Source of the DNA: Fodinibacter sp963834965
Lineage (GTDB): Bacteria; Actinomycetota; Actinomycetes; Actinomycetales; Dermatophilaceae
DNA: 64,000 nt
Direction: 5' to 3'
Assembly: GCA_963834965.1 (NCBI GenBank)
Contig: CAWIEI010000034.1
Location: 186,001-250,000, forward strand
The translations under genes were made by a program, and so were the position numbers. Positions 1 through 8,738 of the stretch are shown piece after piece. The notes under the pieces are model-generated. The model did not search any database. It was not told where the DNA came from and worked only from the letters and a program-made list of their open reading frames with translations. Each line of letters begins with the position of its first letter. Position 1 is the stretch's first letter.

Positions 1-666
1 TCGCCCGGTGTCGGCGTCGGACTTCGTCGCATAGCTCGACAGGTCCACCGCCGGCGCCGCGCCGGCCGGGTCGGTCGTGGCCGGGGCCACCGCATCGGCT
101 CCGGGGGCTGTGGCGGCATGGAGGGCCAGGATCGCGGTGGGGCTCTCCGGCGGGTTGGCCGGGTCGGTGACGGGCTCGACCCACGAGCTGACCTTTCCGT
201 TGCTGTAGGTCTGCACCACGGGGAAGGCCACCTGGTCGGCGTCGGGCAACGGCCCGACCAGGATCTGGAAGGCGGCGAACCCGCCGATCGGGATGCCCTG
301 GCTGCCGGGGCCGGCGGTGTACACCACTTCTCCGACGCCGTCGGTGATGGTGCCGTCATCGGTTGTGATCGGCGGGTTGAACTTCACCGGAATGGTGCTC
401 ACCACCCAGCCGGGGGCGGCTGCGGGCATGACGGAGGCGATCGGGTCGTTGGTGGGGAACTTGATGGTGACCTTGGTGGTCGTGGCCGCGTCCTGCTCGT
501 TGGGGACCCGGAACGTCAGGATCGAGTCGGGCGCTGCCTTGGTCGAGTCGTCTGCGGACACGGTGACGTGGGCGCTGGCCGAGCCGGCGAAGGCGATCAG
601 GCAGACGGCGGCGGCCGCGGCTGCGGCCCCGAGCCGTCGGGATCTGGGTGGGTGGACACTACGCAT
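1..666 (-). CDS. ycnI: YcnI-like (DUF1775) copper-associated protein, 3' end cut by window edge
   Basis: The ATG is at 664-666, and the frame stays open to position 1, so the C-terminus (normally a linker and one membrane anchor) lies outside the window. A signal peptide with a hydrophobic core ends in GSASA just before HVTVS. The mature N-terminal His is the conserved copper ligand of the YcnI family. The DUF1775 pattern follows: a beta-rich domain with FRVPNEQ, KFPT, GWVVSTI and GGFAAFQILVGPLPDA. A low-complexity Ala/Pro/Thr linker begins near residue 185. YcnI proteins are exported, membrane-anchored copper-binding proteins. The gene is the last visible one of a minus-strand operon with CopC-CopD, which fits copper handling. 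Family assignment is secure; the exact role (chaperone or sensor) is not known from sequence. Confidence 0.88.
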   Translation of the reverse strand, partial: MRSVHPPRSRRLGAAAAAAAVCLIAFAGSASAHVTVSADDSTKAAPDSILTFRVPNEQDAATTTKVTIKFPTNDPIASVMPAAAPGWVVSTIPVKFNPPITTDDGTITDGVGEVVYTAGPGSQGIPIGGFAAFQILVGPLPDADQVAFPVVQTYSNGKVSSWVEPVTDPANPPESPTAILALHAATAPGADAVAPATTDPAGAAPAVDLSSYATKSDADTGR

Positions 667-752
667 GGGGGCTCCTGGACATCGAAGAGGCGGAATCGGG
701 TGGCACGAGATGCCGCTGCCCGGTGAGGGTGGGCGGCGGGAAGTGACGTCGA

Positions 753-1325
753 TCAGGCGGGCAGGAGCGGTGGGCCGCGAACCGTGATCGCCGTGGCGGG
801 CGTACGCCCGTGGCCGACCCGCGTCGGCCCGGTGGGAAGCTCGTGCAGCAGCTCGATCGACGCGGGGGGAACCGCCCGGGGCCGGACCAGGCGTCTCCAG
901 ACCTCGCCCAGCACCCGCCAGGCGGCCAGCTCACCGCGGCGCAGCCACCACGACAGGGCCAGGACGGCGGCCGTGTGTGCCAGCAGCATGGGCGGGGTGA
1001 CCGGCATGGTCTCGGTCATCGCTGCGTGGTGGTGCTCAGCGCCCATCGGAAGAGCGAGGTGCATGCCCAGCTGCACCAGGGTCACGGCGACGACGATCGT
1101 GGGAAGGGTCCGCTCGCGACGCGTGAGGAGAGCGGACGTGAGGCCGACGGCAGCGAGGATGCCGAGCACCAGCCCGGCGCTCGGCGGTCCACCCCCAGCG
1201 GCCAGGTGCGCCACCCCGCCCAGTGCGACCGACGTCGCCGTGAACACCGGGGCGCGCAGCGACAGCCTCAGCCGCTGGAGGGCCTGGTCGGTGGGTTGGG
1301 TGGTGGCGACCACGGCGGCGGCCAT
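753..1325 (-). CDS. Small integral membrane protein of the copper operon
   Basis: 190 residues from the ATG at 1323-1325, which lies one base after the stop of the CopC-CopD gene, so translation is probably coupled. An upstream in-frame start at 1445 would overlap copCD and is not preferred. The protein has about four hydrophobic segments (residues 28-48, 50-70, 75-95, 108-130). Between the third and fourth is a His/Met-rich stretch, GAEHHHAAMTETMP, a plausible copper-ligand loop. The C-terminal 60 residues are polar and probably cytoplasmic. No named family is recognised. Its place between CopC-CopD and YcnI suggests a part in copper uptake or homeostasis; this is inference from context and from the ligand-rich loop. 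Confidence 0.75.
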   Translation of the reverse strand: MAAAVVATTQPTDQALQRLRLSLRAPVFTATSVALGGVAHLAAGGGPPSAGLVLGILAAVGLTSALLTRRERTLPTIVVAVTLVQLGMHLALPMGAEHHHAAMTETMPVTPPMLLAHTAAVLALSWWLRRGELAAWRVLGEVWRRLVRPRAVPPASIELLHELPTGPTRVGHGRTPATAITVRGPPLLPA

Positions 1326-1326
1326 G

Positions 1327-3123
1327 TCAACGGACCGGGTACACGGTGGTGGCGGAGTAGTCGGTGGTCTCGTCGGTCCTGATCTGCGCGGTGAGGGTCC
1401 AGCTGCCTGCCTGCGGGACCACCACGGTGGCCACCTTCCCCTCACCGACCCCGCTCGGGGTGAAGATGACCTCCACGGGCCCCAGGCCCTGGGTGCGTTC
1501 GACCAGGCTGCCGCGTACCTCGACGAACGGCACCGGTCGGCCCCCCGCGGAGGTGTGGATGCTCATCGTGGTGGGGCCGGGCTTGGTCCGAGCCACGTCG
1601 AACCGGACCGTGATGTTCTCGCCGTTGTTGCCGCGGCCCACGACGGTCGCGGCGTACGGCGGGTCGTAGTCGACCTTGGCCGGCTCGGTGTTGACCAGCA
1701 CCGCCGACAAGCCGAGCACCACCGCGGCGATCACCACCTCCGCGATCACCGACCTCCGCAGCTGAGCCACGGAGGGTTCGACCCGCCGGGCCGGCGCCTG
1801 CGTGCCGACCACGGTGGTGGTCGCGCTGGTGCCCGCCGCCCGAGGTGCCCCGGGTGGCGGGGCGGGGGTGGCAGCCGGGACCTCCGGCGCGCTCGGCCCC
1901 AGCGTGCTGCGGTTCACCCACCGGCGGCCCAGGTCGGCCAGCACCAGGAGGCCGCACAGGCCGGCGACCTTGGCCATGACCAGGTACCCGTAGGTGGTGC
2001 TGACCAGGGCCGGGATGGAGCCGATCTCGCGCCAGGCCTGGGTAGCGCCGGTCAGCACCAACGTCGCCACGGCGACCATCGCCACCCGCGACCAGCGCGG
2101 GAGCACCGCACCGAGCTCGACAGCGGTCGACCGACCGAGCATCGCGTAGACGAGCACGGCCAGCCCGCCGACCCACACGCTCGCCGCGGCCAGGTGCGCC
2201 GCATCCAGCAGCGCCCACACGAGCACGAGGTCACCCTGCCCGGCATGCTCGGACAGGCTGAAGGTGAGAAGGAACAACGCGCCCAGGCCCACGAGGAACC
2301 AGCGGATCCGCCGGACCTCTTCCTCGCTGGCCGAGACGAGCATCCGCAGCACGGGCACCGCGAAGACCAACGCGGTGAGCCGCACCAGCAGCAGCACGCC
2401 GAACCTGGTCTGGACGGTGTCAGCGGCGAACCTCGGGTCGAGCACCGTGGTGAGGCCCGTGCCCGCGGCGTAGGGCCCCTGGAGGAGGAACAGCAGGGCT
2501 GCCGCCACCACGGACGCCAGCCACCCGGCCGTGACGAGCCGGCGGGGACGGGGCAGCGTGCGCCCACGGGCCCAGAGCGCCGTCACGAAGGCGGTGCCAC
2601 CGAGGAGCAGCACGGAACCCACGTAGCCGAGCCCGCGCAACAGTCCGGCCAGGACGTCCACCACGGTCCAGCCGGACGTCGCAGGTGGCGTCCCCGCAGG
2701 GACACCCACCCCGAACGAGAACGTGCCAGCTATGGGGTGGCTGTCCGAGGAGACGACCCGCCAGATCACGACGTACGAGCCCTGCGGCAGGTTGGCCACG
2801 AGGTCGACAGCCACGGTCGACGGCTGCCCCGCCAGGTGGTGCGCTCTGCCGAGGTCCACGCGGTGCCTGCTCGAGCTGAGCACCGTCACCGAGTCGTCGT
2901 TCATCCCGACGCCCTCGCTGAAGGTCAGGCTGACCGTCGTCGGCGGGGTGCTCACCTGGCCGCCCTGCTGAGGGGTCGTGCTCTCCAGGACGGCGTGTGC
3001 CGAGGCCGGTGCAGCGGTGCCCACGAGTCCGAGCAGGCCCAGCAGGACGGCCACCACCACGGTGGTGAACCGTCGACCTGGGCGAGGCACGCCTCGAGAA
3101 GCAACCGGCACGGGCTCGTCCAT
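1327..3123 (-). CDS. CopC-CopD fusion copper resistance/import protein
   Basis: 598 residues from the ATG at 3121-3123. That start places a twin-Arg-poor Sec signal peptide first (core VVVAVLLGLLGLVGTA), cleaved after APASA to leave mature HAVLES, the N-terminal His of CopC. The CopC domain (about 40-140) shows LTFSEGV and the C-terminal ligand motif SDSHPIAGTFSFGV. A CopD domain of about eight membrane helices follows (150-460). After that comes a soluble YtkA-like beta domain (about 500-598) with GPTTMSIHT and PQAGSWTLTAQI. Fused CopC-CopD proteins bind Cu in the cell envelope and are linked to copper import. It is the first gene of the copCD, membrane protein, ycnI operon. The longer reading frame to 3321 has no signal peptide at its start and is unlikely. 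Confidence 0.9.
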   Translation of the reverse strand: MDEPVPVASRGVPRPGRRFTTVVVAVLLGLLGLVGTAAPASAHAVLESTTPQQGGQVSTPPTTVSLTFSEGVGMNDDSVTVLSSSRHRVDLGRAHHLAGQPSTVAVDLVANLPQGSYVVIWRVVSSDSHPIAGTFSFGVGVPAGTPPATSGWTVVDVLAGLLRGLGYVGSVLLLGGTAFVTALWARGRTLPRPRRLVTAGWLASVVAAALLFLLQGPYAAGTGLTTVLDPRFAADTVQTRFGVLLLVRLTALVFAVPVLRMLVSASEEEVRRIRWFLVGLGALFLLTFSLSEHAGQGDLVLVWALLDAAHLAAASVWVGGLAVLVYAMLGRSTAVELGAVLPRWSRVAMVAVATLVLTGATQAWREIGSIPALVSTTYGYLVMAKVAGLCGLLVLADLGRRWVNRSTLGPSAPEVPAATPAPPPGAPRAAGTSATTTVVGTQAPARRVEPSVAQLRRSVIAEVVIAAVVLGLSAVLVNTEPAKVDYDPPYAATVVGRGNNGENITVRFDVARTKPGPTTMSIHTSAGGRPVPFVEVRGSLVERTQGLGPVEVIFTPSGVGEGKVATVVVPQAGSWTLTAQIRTDETTDYSATTVYPVR

Positions 3124-3152
3124 CAGTTCGAGGGCGCACGCAGCCGCTCCGC

Positions 3153-3180
3153 GCCCTACCCGTTGCCATCGTAAAGTCAA
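3153..3180 (-). promoter_or_regulatory. Candidate promoter of the copper operon
   Basis: On the minus strand a TTGACT (complement of 3175-3180) and a TAGGGC (complement of 3153-3158) are separated by 16 bases and sit about 30 bases upstream of the copCD start. They resemble actinobacterial housekeeping -35 and -10 boxes. No convincing CsoR or other metal-regulator palindrome was found nearby. The rest of the gap to 3443 holds nothing else I can name. Confidence 0.4.
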
Positions 3181-3443
3181 AGGGTTGGGCAGTGCCGGTG
3201 TTCCGCCGAATGTGGTCGGCGCACTGACGGCGGATGCCGGCCGCGGCCCTCGGCTGAGGTGCGGGCCCCCTGTCACCGAGACGCGCTTCACACCGCGTCG
3301 GCCTGTGCAGCGGGCGACCACGACAGCAGACTGGAGGGGTCCACAGCGAGGCCACGCACCCTGGCCTCCGGACGGCGTAACACTGTCGCTCGACGGTCGG
3401 GGACCTGACCCTGCTCACCGTGGCCACGACAGTGGAGAGCGCC

Positions 3444-3617
3444 ATGAGCACGAAGACCAGCGGTCCACAAGCACCCGTCGACGAGCGGTCGACCGCGGAG
3501 CTGACACCCGAGGCCGGCACCGAGCCCGTCCCCAGCGGTGACGGCCTGCCCTTCGAGTGCGCCGAGTTCGGCGTCGAGGGCTTCCTGCCGCATCTGGATG
3601 CCGCCAGCGATGGCTGA
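3444..3617 (+). CDS. Small hypothetical protein upstream of the PFOR operon
   Basis: 57 residues. The ATG at 3444 is chosen over the in-frame ATG at 3420 because GTGGAG stands eight bases before it. The sequence is polar and acidic with no signal peptide or membrane segment. The only notable stretch is PFECAEFGVEGFLPHLDAASDG at the C-terminus. It contains one Cys and one copy of the GGATGCC motif typical of the native part of this window. It ends 87 bases before the oxidoreductase and is on the same strand, so it may share the transcript. No family is recognised. It could be a small accessory or regulatory protein of the redox operon, or a chance ORF. Confidence 0.45.
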   Translation: MSTKTSGPQAPVDERSTAELTPEAGTEPVPSGDGLPFECAEFGVEGFLPHLDAASDG

Positions 3618-3704
3618 CGGTCACCAGACGCCTCACCACCCCACCAGACCACCCCTCCGGACTCGTCGCCGCAGCGAGCGACGCCCAGCCAGGAAGACAG
3701 AGCG

Positions 3705-6700
3705 ATGAGCGCGACACCGAAGTACCCCGGCATCCCCAGCGTGATCCACGGCAACGGAGCCGTCGCGCACGTCATGAGCAACGTCTGTGGGGGAGTGATC
3801 GGCTACCCGATCACCCCCTCGACGGAGATCTCCGAGATCTACGAGGCCACCCGCGCCGAGGGGGGCCTCAACGTCTGGGGCAAGCACGCCTTCTTCTTCG
3901 AGCCCGAGGGCGAGCACTCCGCCCAGAGCGGCGCCCTCGGTGCCGCCCTGACCGGTGGCCAGTTCATCTCGAACGCCTCGTCGAGCCAGGGGATCCTCTA
4001 CGCGATGGAGTCCCACTACGTCACGGTGGGGAAGAAGATCGGCGGCTTCGTGCTGCAGGTCGCCGCGCGCGTGGTGTCGAAGCACGCCCTGAACGTGATG
4101 GCCGGCCACGACGACGTCTACGCCCTGCTCGCCTCCGGCTACACGGTGCTCTTCGGGTCCAACCCGCAGGAGGCGGCCGACCTCGCGGCGATCTCGTACC
4201 GCGCGTCCGCGCTCTCCCTCATCCCGGTCGCCAACGCGATGGACGGGTTCTCGACCAGCCACATGCTCAGTGAGGCGCTCCTGCCCGAGCCCGAGCTGCT
4301 GCGCGAGTACCTCGGCGACCCTGCGGGCCGCATCCCCTGCCCGACCGTCGCACAGGAGATGCTCTTCGGGGCCAAGGGCCGGGCCTTCCAGCTCGGCGGC
4401 TTCCTCACCAGGCACGCCCGCGACATCCCCGACAGCGACGTCGCCGACCTGCGGGCCTTCCTCGCCGCCAAGGCCGACGAGGTCGAGAAGGACAACGACG
4501 GCGAGCTGGTCGACGCCACCCTGGCCTGGGTTCCTGAGGACCTGCACGGCCCGTGGCGCCGGCAGTGGGTCAACTCGTGGGAGAGGGGCACCCGCCAGCT
4601 GGTGCCGGCTCTCGTGGACGTCAACAACCCTGGCCTGACCGGCCCGGTGCAGAACCAGCCCGACTTCCAGGCCGGCTCGGTCGACCACCGCACCCACTTC
4701 GCCTCCGCCGTCCCGGCCCTGGTGCGCCAGGCGATGAGCGAGTACTCCGAGCTCACCGGCCGCCAGTACGCCCCGGTGCTCACCTACGACTGCGACGACG
4801 CCGACGTCGTGATGATCGGCCTCGGCTCGGTCGGCGACGACGTGCGCGCCGTGCTGCCGCACCTGCGCGCGCAGGGGATCAAGGCGGGCCTGGTCTCGGT
4901 CAAGCTGCTCCAGCCCTTCCCCGAGGCCGAGGTCGTCGCGGCCCTCGCCGGCAAGAAGGCCGTCATGGTCCTCGAGCGCAGCGACCAGACGGCGCTCACC
5001 GCCCTGGTCACCGCCGCCCTCTTCCGGGCCCGCGAGAACGCCGTCGAGCCACGCCACGAGGGCATCCCGGCGCTCGCCGACACCCCACGCCTCACGACGG
5101 CGATCTTCGGGCTCGGTGGGCACGACCTCCAGCCGCGGCACCTGGTCGCCGCGTTCAAGGAGCTGGCTGCCGGCACGCTGCCACCGCTGATCTACCTCGG
5201 CTCCCAGTTCTTCGAGGACCACCCGTCGGAGCGGGGGGCGCAGGTGCAGGAGCGGCTGCGGGCCGCCTACCCCGAGACCGAGCTGATGGCGCTGCGGACC
5301 GAGCCCAACCCGGTGCTGCTGCCGCCGGGTGCGATGCGGATCCGGTTCCACTCCGTCGGTGGCTACGGCACGATCGCGACCGGGAAGCTGCTCACCGACA
5401 TCCTCGCCGGGCTGCTCGGGATGCACAGCAAGTCGGCGCCCAAGTACGGCTCCGAGAAGTCCGGCGCGCCGACGAACTACTACATCACCTTGAGCCCCGA
5501 GCCGATCTGGCTGACCAACGCCGAGCTCGAGGACGTCGAGGTGGTCATCTCGCCCGACCACAAGGCGTTCATCCACACCAACCCGCTCAAGGGCCTGGTG
5601 CACGGCGGCACCTTCATGCTGCAGACCAGCCTCTCCCCAGAGGAGGTCTGGCGCGAGTTGCCCCGCCATGCCCGAAAGACGATCCGGGAGAGGGAGATCC
5701 GCTTCTTCACCATCGACGCCTTCACGGTCGCCCGCAAGCACGCGCCCACCCCGGACCTCGAGACCCGGATGATGGGCATCGCCTTCATCGGAGCCGTGGC
5801 GGCACACGTCGACCGGGTCGCCGCCGGCGCCCCGCGCGCGGACATCCTCGAGCGGGTCCGTCACCAGCTCGAGAAGAAGTTCGGCCGCAAGGGCGCGAAC
5901 GTCGTCGAGAGCAACATGGCGGTCATCATCGACGGCATCGAGGCGACCGTCCGCGTCGACTACGACGCCCCGGAGCTGGTCGCGATCGGCGACGAGCGCG
6001 CCCGCGAGTCGCTGCTCACCGTGGCCATGTCCGCGGCCATGTGCCCGAGCACCACGGCCGAGCACACCAGCGGTCTGTTCGACCCGGCCTACTACGAGGA
6101 CCTGATGATGCGGCCCTTCCGCGAGGGCACGATCGCCGAGGCCCCGGTGCTACCGGGTGTCGGGCTCTTCATGCCCCCCGGCACGGGTGCCGCCAAGGAC
6201 AAGGGCCTGTTCCGCCGCGAGGTGCCCGAGTTCAACCCGACGCTGTGCACGGGCTGCATGGACTGCGCCTTGGTGTGCCCCGACGCCGCGATCCCCAACA
6301 CCGTGCACGAGGTGCACGACCTGCTGCTCACCGCCGTCGGCCGGATCGAGGCCACCCCGGGCCAGAAGGACGGCCTGCGGATGGCGGTGTACGGCATCGC
6401 CGAGCGCACCCGTGAGGCTCTGCGGCACAAGGACGAGCGGCCGTTCTCCGACATCGTGGCGTCCGCGTCGTCGAGCCTGCGCGAGGACCCGGTCATGGCG
6501 CACGTCGTCGACCGCCTCGTCGCCGAGCTCGCCACCTACCCGGTTGCGCGCACCCGCCCGTTCTTCGACTCGATGGAGAAGGAGCAGCCGGGCACCGGCG
6601 GCCTCTTCGCGGCGACGGTCGACCCCTGGAAGTGCACGGGCTGCCTGGAGTGCATCGACGTCTGCGGCCCCGGCGCGCTCACCGTGCAGCAGCAGGATGC

Positions 6701-8738
6701 CGACGTGCTCGGGGCGCTGCAGCAGCGTTTCGGCTTCATGGGCGCCACGCCGAACACCCCGGCCCGCTTCACGGAAGGCTCGGACACCCCGGACGGCGAC
6801 ATCAAGCGGCTGATGCTCGACCACGACAACTTCTACGCCACCACCGGTGGCCACGGCGGCTGCCGCGGCTGCGGTGAGGTCACCGCCATCCGGCTGGTCA
6901 TGTCGACGTCGCACGCCATCAGCGAGCGGCACCGCCGCGAGCACCTCAAGGCGCTCACCGGCGTCGTCGACCGGCTGTACGCCAAGCGTGCGACGGTCGC
7001 CGACGAGGCCCGCCAGGAGCGGCTGACCCGCACCATCACCACGCTCGAGCGGCGCCTCTACGAACAGGAGGGTGGCCCGACCGGTAACGGCCCGGCATCC
7101 ACGATCATCGCGAACTCGACCGGCTGCAGCAGCGTCTACGCGTCGACGATGCCCTTCAACAACTACCTCGACCCATGGGTCAACAGCCTCTTCCAGGACG
7201 CCCAGCCACTGGCCAAGGGCATCTTCGAGGGGGTCGCCGCCCAGAGCGTCGCCGACGTGCGTGCCCTGCGCGTCGCCGAGCTCGAGCTGAGCGACTCGTA
7301 CGACCCACAGGTGCACGACAAGGCGCTCTCGACGCTGTCGTGGGAGGGCTACACCCCCAAGGAGATGGAGCTGCTGCCCACCATCCTCACCATCGGTGGC
7401 GACGGCGCGACCTACGACATCGGCTTCGGCGCGATGTCGCGCATCCTCGCCAGCGACACCCCGGTCAAGGTGCTCGTGCTCAACTCGGGCGTCTACTCCA
7501 ACACCGGTGGTCAGGCCTCCACGGCCAGCCTCACCGGCCAGGACTCCGACCTGGCGCGCTTCGGCTCGGCCCACGACGGCAAGCACGAGTCGCGCAAGGA
7601 GCTCGGCCTGCTGGCGTCGTTCCACCCCAACGTCTACGTGTGCTCGACGAGCACCGCCATCCAGGGGCACTTCCTCACCAGCACCATGGAGTTCCTGAGG
7701 TACCAGGACGCCGCGGCGGTGCTCGACGTCTACACGCCGTGCGGGTCCGAGCACGGCATCCCGGAGGAGGCGTCGTCACGAAGGGCCCGGCTCGCGGTCG
7801 AGAGCCGGATGAACCCGGTCTTCGTGCACGACCCGCGCCGCGGCTCGACCCTGCACGACTGGTTCAGTCTCGACGGCAACCCCGACATCGCGAAGACCTG
7901 GACCAACACCGACCTCGCCTACCGCGACGACGCGGGAGAGCTGCAGCTGATGACGCTGCCGCTCACGCCGGCCGAGTTCGCGCTCGGCGAGACCCGGTTC
8001 CGCAAGCAGTTCAAGCGCCTCCCCGCCGACCTCGACGGCGTCGCCGTGCGAATGGACGAGTACGTCGAGCTCGGTCGCGACGAGCAGGCGGCCCGGGTGC
8101 CGTTCGTCTACGCCACGGACGAGCACCAGAAGCTGATCAAGGTGCAGTGCTCGGACTCGATCGTGGCCCTGGTGAAGGACCGGCGCCGCTACTGGCAGAT
8201 CCTGCAGTACCTCTCGGGTGCCCACGAGGCGAAGCTGACCTCCCTGCACCGCAGCGACCTCGCCGACCTGCGGTCCCGCTACGAGGAGGCGATGCGCGAG
8301 CGCGAGTCGTCCATCGACTCCATCGCCGAGGCGATGTCCTCGCTCGCCACGACCAGCCGTGCGCCGGTCGGAGCCGGGCCCGCAGCCCCCGGGCGCGTCG
8401 GGCGCGTCGGGCCCGCCGGTCGGGCCGGGATGCCGGCCGCACCGCCCGCCGCCGCCACCTCACTCGGCGCCGTGGGCACCGTGGGCGCGGTCGGCGCCGC
8501 TCCACCGGACGCCCCGGTGCACCTCGCCGAGGTCGACATCCCCAAGTGCAACGACTGCGGAACCTGCTACCAGGAGCTGCCGCAGCTGTTCGAGCCGCAC
8601 TCGATGCTCGTCGACGGGGCGGTGCAGAAGGTGGCCCGGATGATCCCGGGTGCGCTCGAGACGGTCGAGCTCACGCCGGAGCTGCTCAAGCGGATCGACC
8701 GGGTCAAGAAGACCTGCGACGCGGAGATCATCCAGTGA
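3705..8738 (+). CDS. nifJ: Pyruvate:ferredoxin (2-oxoacid) oxidoreductase with fused C-terminal ferredoxin
   Basis: 1677 residues, against about 1170-1200 for ordinary NifJ. Domains in order are: the PFOR alpha domain (GYPITPSTEISE at about 35); a transketolase-C-like domain (GLGSVGDDVRAVLPHLRAQG at about 370); and the gamma domain (about 545-760; GGYGTIATGKLL, KYGSEKSGAPTNYY). Two [4Fe-4S] motifs follow, CTGCMDCALVCP near 847 and CTGCLECIDVC near 975. Next is the TPP domain with GGHGGCRGCGE (about 1050), GDGATYDIGFG (about 1232) and NSGVYSNTGGQAS (about 1262). After a Gly/Pro/Ala linker (about 1545-1605) comes an extra ferredoxin-like tail with CNDCGTC and a distal Cys. It should decarboxylate pyruvate or another 2-oxoacid to acyl-CoA and reduce ferredoxin. 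It shares a GTGA overlap with the Nfn-like gene, its likely electron partner. An AGGAAG ribosome site precedes the ATG. The substrate is not proven. Confidence 0.88.
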   Translation: MSATPKYPGIPSVIHGNGAVAHVMSNVCGGVIGYPITPSTEISEIYEATRAEGGLNVWGKHAFFFEPEGEHSAQSGALGAALTGGQFISNASSSQGILYAMESHYVTVGKKIGGFVLQVAARVVSKHALNVMAGHDDVYALLASGYTVLFGSNPQEAADLAAISYRASALSLIPVANAMDGFSTSHMLSEALLPEPELLREYLGDPAGRIPCPTVAQEMLFGAKGRAFQLGGFLTRHARDIPDSDVADLRAFLAAKADEVEKDNDGELVDATLAWVPEDLHGPWRRQWVNSWERGTRQLVPALVDVNNPGLTGPVQNQPDFQAGSVDHRTHFASAVPALVRQAMSEYSELTGRQYAPVLTYDCDDADVVMIGLGSVGDDVRAVLPHLRAQGIKAGLVSVKLLQPFPEAEVVAALAGKKAVMVLERSDQTALTALVTAALFRARENAVEPRHEGIPALADTPRLTTAIFGLGGHDLQPRHLVAAFKELAAGTLPPLIYLGSQFFEDHPSERGAQVQERLRAAYPETELMALRTEPNPVLLPPGAMRIRFHSVGGYGTIATGKLLTDILAGLLGMHSKSAPKYGSEKSGAPTNYYITLSPEPIWLTNAELEDVEVVISPDHKAFIHTNPLKGLVHGGTFMLQTSLSPEEVWRELPRHARKTIREREIRFFTIDAFTVARKHAPTPDLETRMMGIAFIGAVAAHVDRVAAGAPRADILERVRHQLEKKFGRKGANVVESNMAVIIDGIEATVRVDYDAPELVAIGDERARESLLTVAMSAAMCPSTTAEHTSGLFDPAYYEDLMMRPFREGTIAEAPVLPGVGLFMPPGTGAAKDKGLFRREVPEFNPTLCTGCMDCALVCPDAAIPNTVHEVHDLLLTAVGRIEATPGQKDGLRMAVYGIAERTREALRHKDERPFSDIVASASSSLREDPVMAHVVDRLVAELATYPVARTRPFFDSMEKEQPGTGGLFAATVDPWKCTGCLECIDVCGPGALTVQQQDADVLGALQQRFGFMGATPNTPARFTEGSDTPDGDIKRLMLDHDNFYATTGGHGGCRGCGEVTAIRLVMSTSHAISERHRREHLKALTGVVDRLYAKRATVADEARQERLTRTITTLERRLYEQEGGPTGNGPASTIIANSTGCSSVYASTMPFNNYLDPWVNSLFQDAQPLAKGIFEGVAAQSVADVRALRVAELELSDSYDPQVHDKALSTLSWEGYTPKEMELLPTILTIGGDGATYDIGFGAMSRILASDTPVKVLVLNSGVYSNTGGQASTASLTGQDSDLARFGSAHDGKHESRKELGLLASFHPNVYVCSTSTAIQGHFLTSTMEFLRYQDAAAVLDVYTPCGSEHGIPEEASSRRARLAVESRMNPVFVHDPRRGSTLHDWFSLDGNPDIAKTWTNTDLAYRDDAGELQLMTLPLTPAEFALGETRFRKQFKRLPADLDGVAVRMDEYVELGRDEQAARVPFVYATDEHQKLIKVQCSDSIVALVKDRRRYWQILQYLSGAHEAKLTSLHRSDLADLRSRYEEAMRERESSIDSIAEAMSSLATTSRAPVGAGPAAPGRVGRVGPAGRAGMPAAPPAAATSLGAVGTVGAVGAAPPDAPVHLAEVDIPKCNDCGTCYQELPQLFEPHSMLVDGAVQKVARMIPGALETVELTPELLKRIDRVKKTCDAEIIQ

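Noticed and set aside
784..3174. 796-residue plus-strand frame opposite copCD
   Set aside because: Antisense shadow with extreme Arg/His/Gly composition; copCD and its neighbour on the minus strand have clear family motifs.
3196..3234. CAGTGC...GCACTG inverted repeat as a metal-regulator operator
   Set aside because: Arms are only six bases with about 25 bases between them, and they match no known CsoR, Zur or Fur pattern.
3633..6065. 810-residue minus-strand frame opposite the PFOR gene
   Set aside because: It is the antisense shadow of a clear coding region in high-GC DNA. The translation is Gly/Arg/Asp/Val low complexity without any motif.
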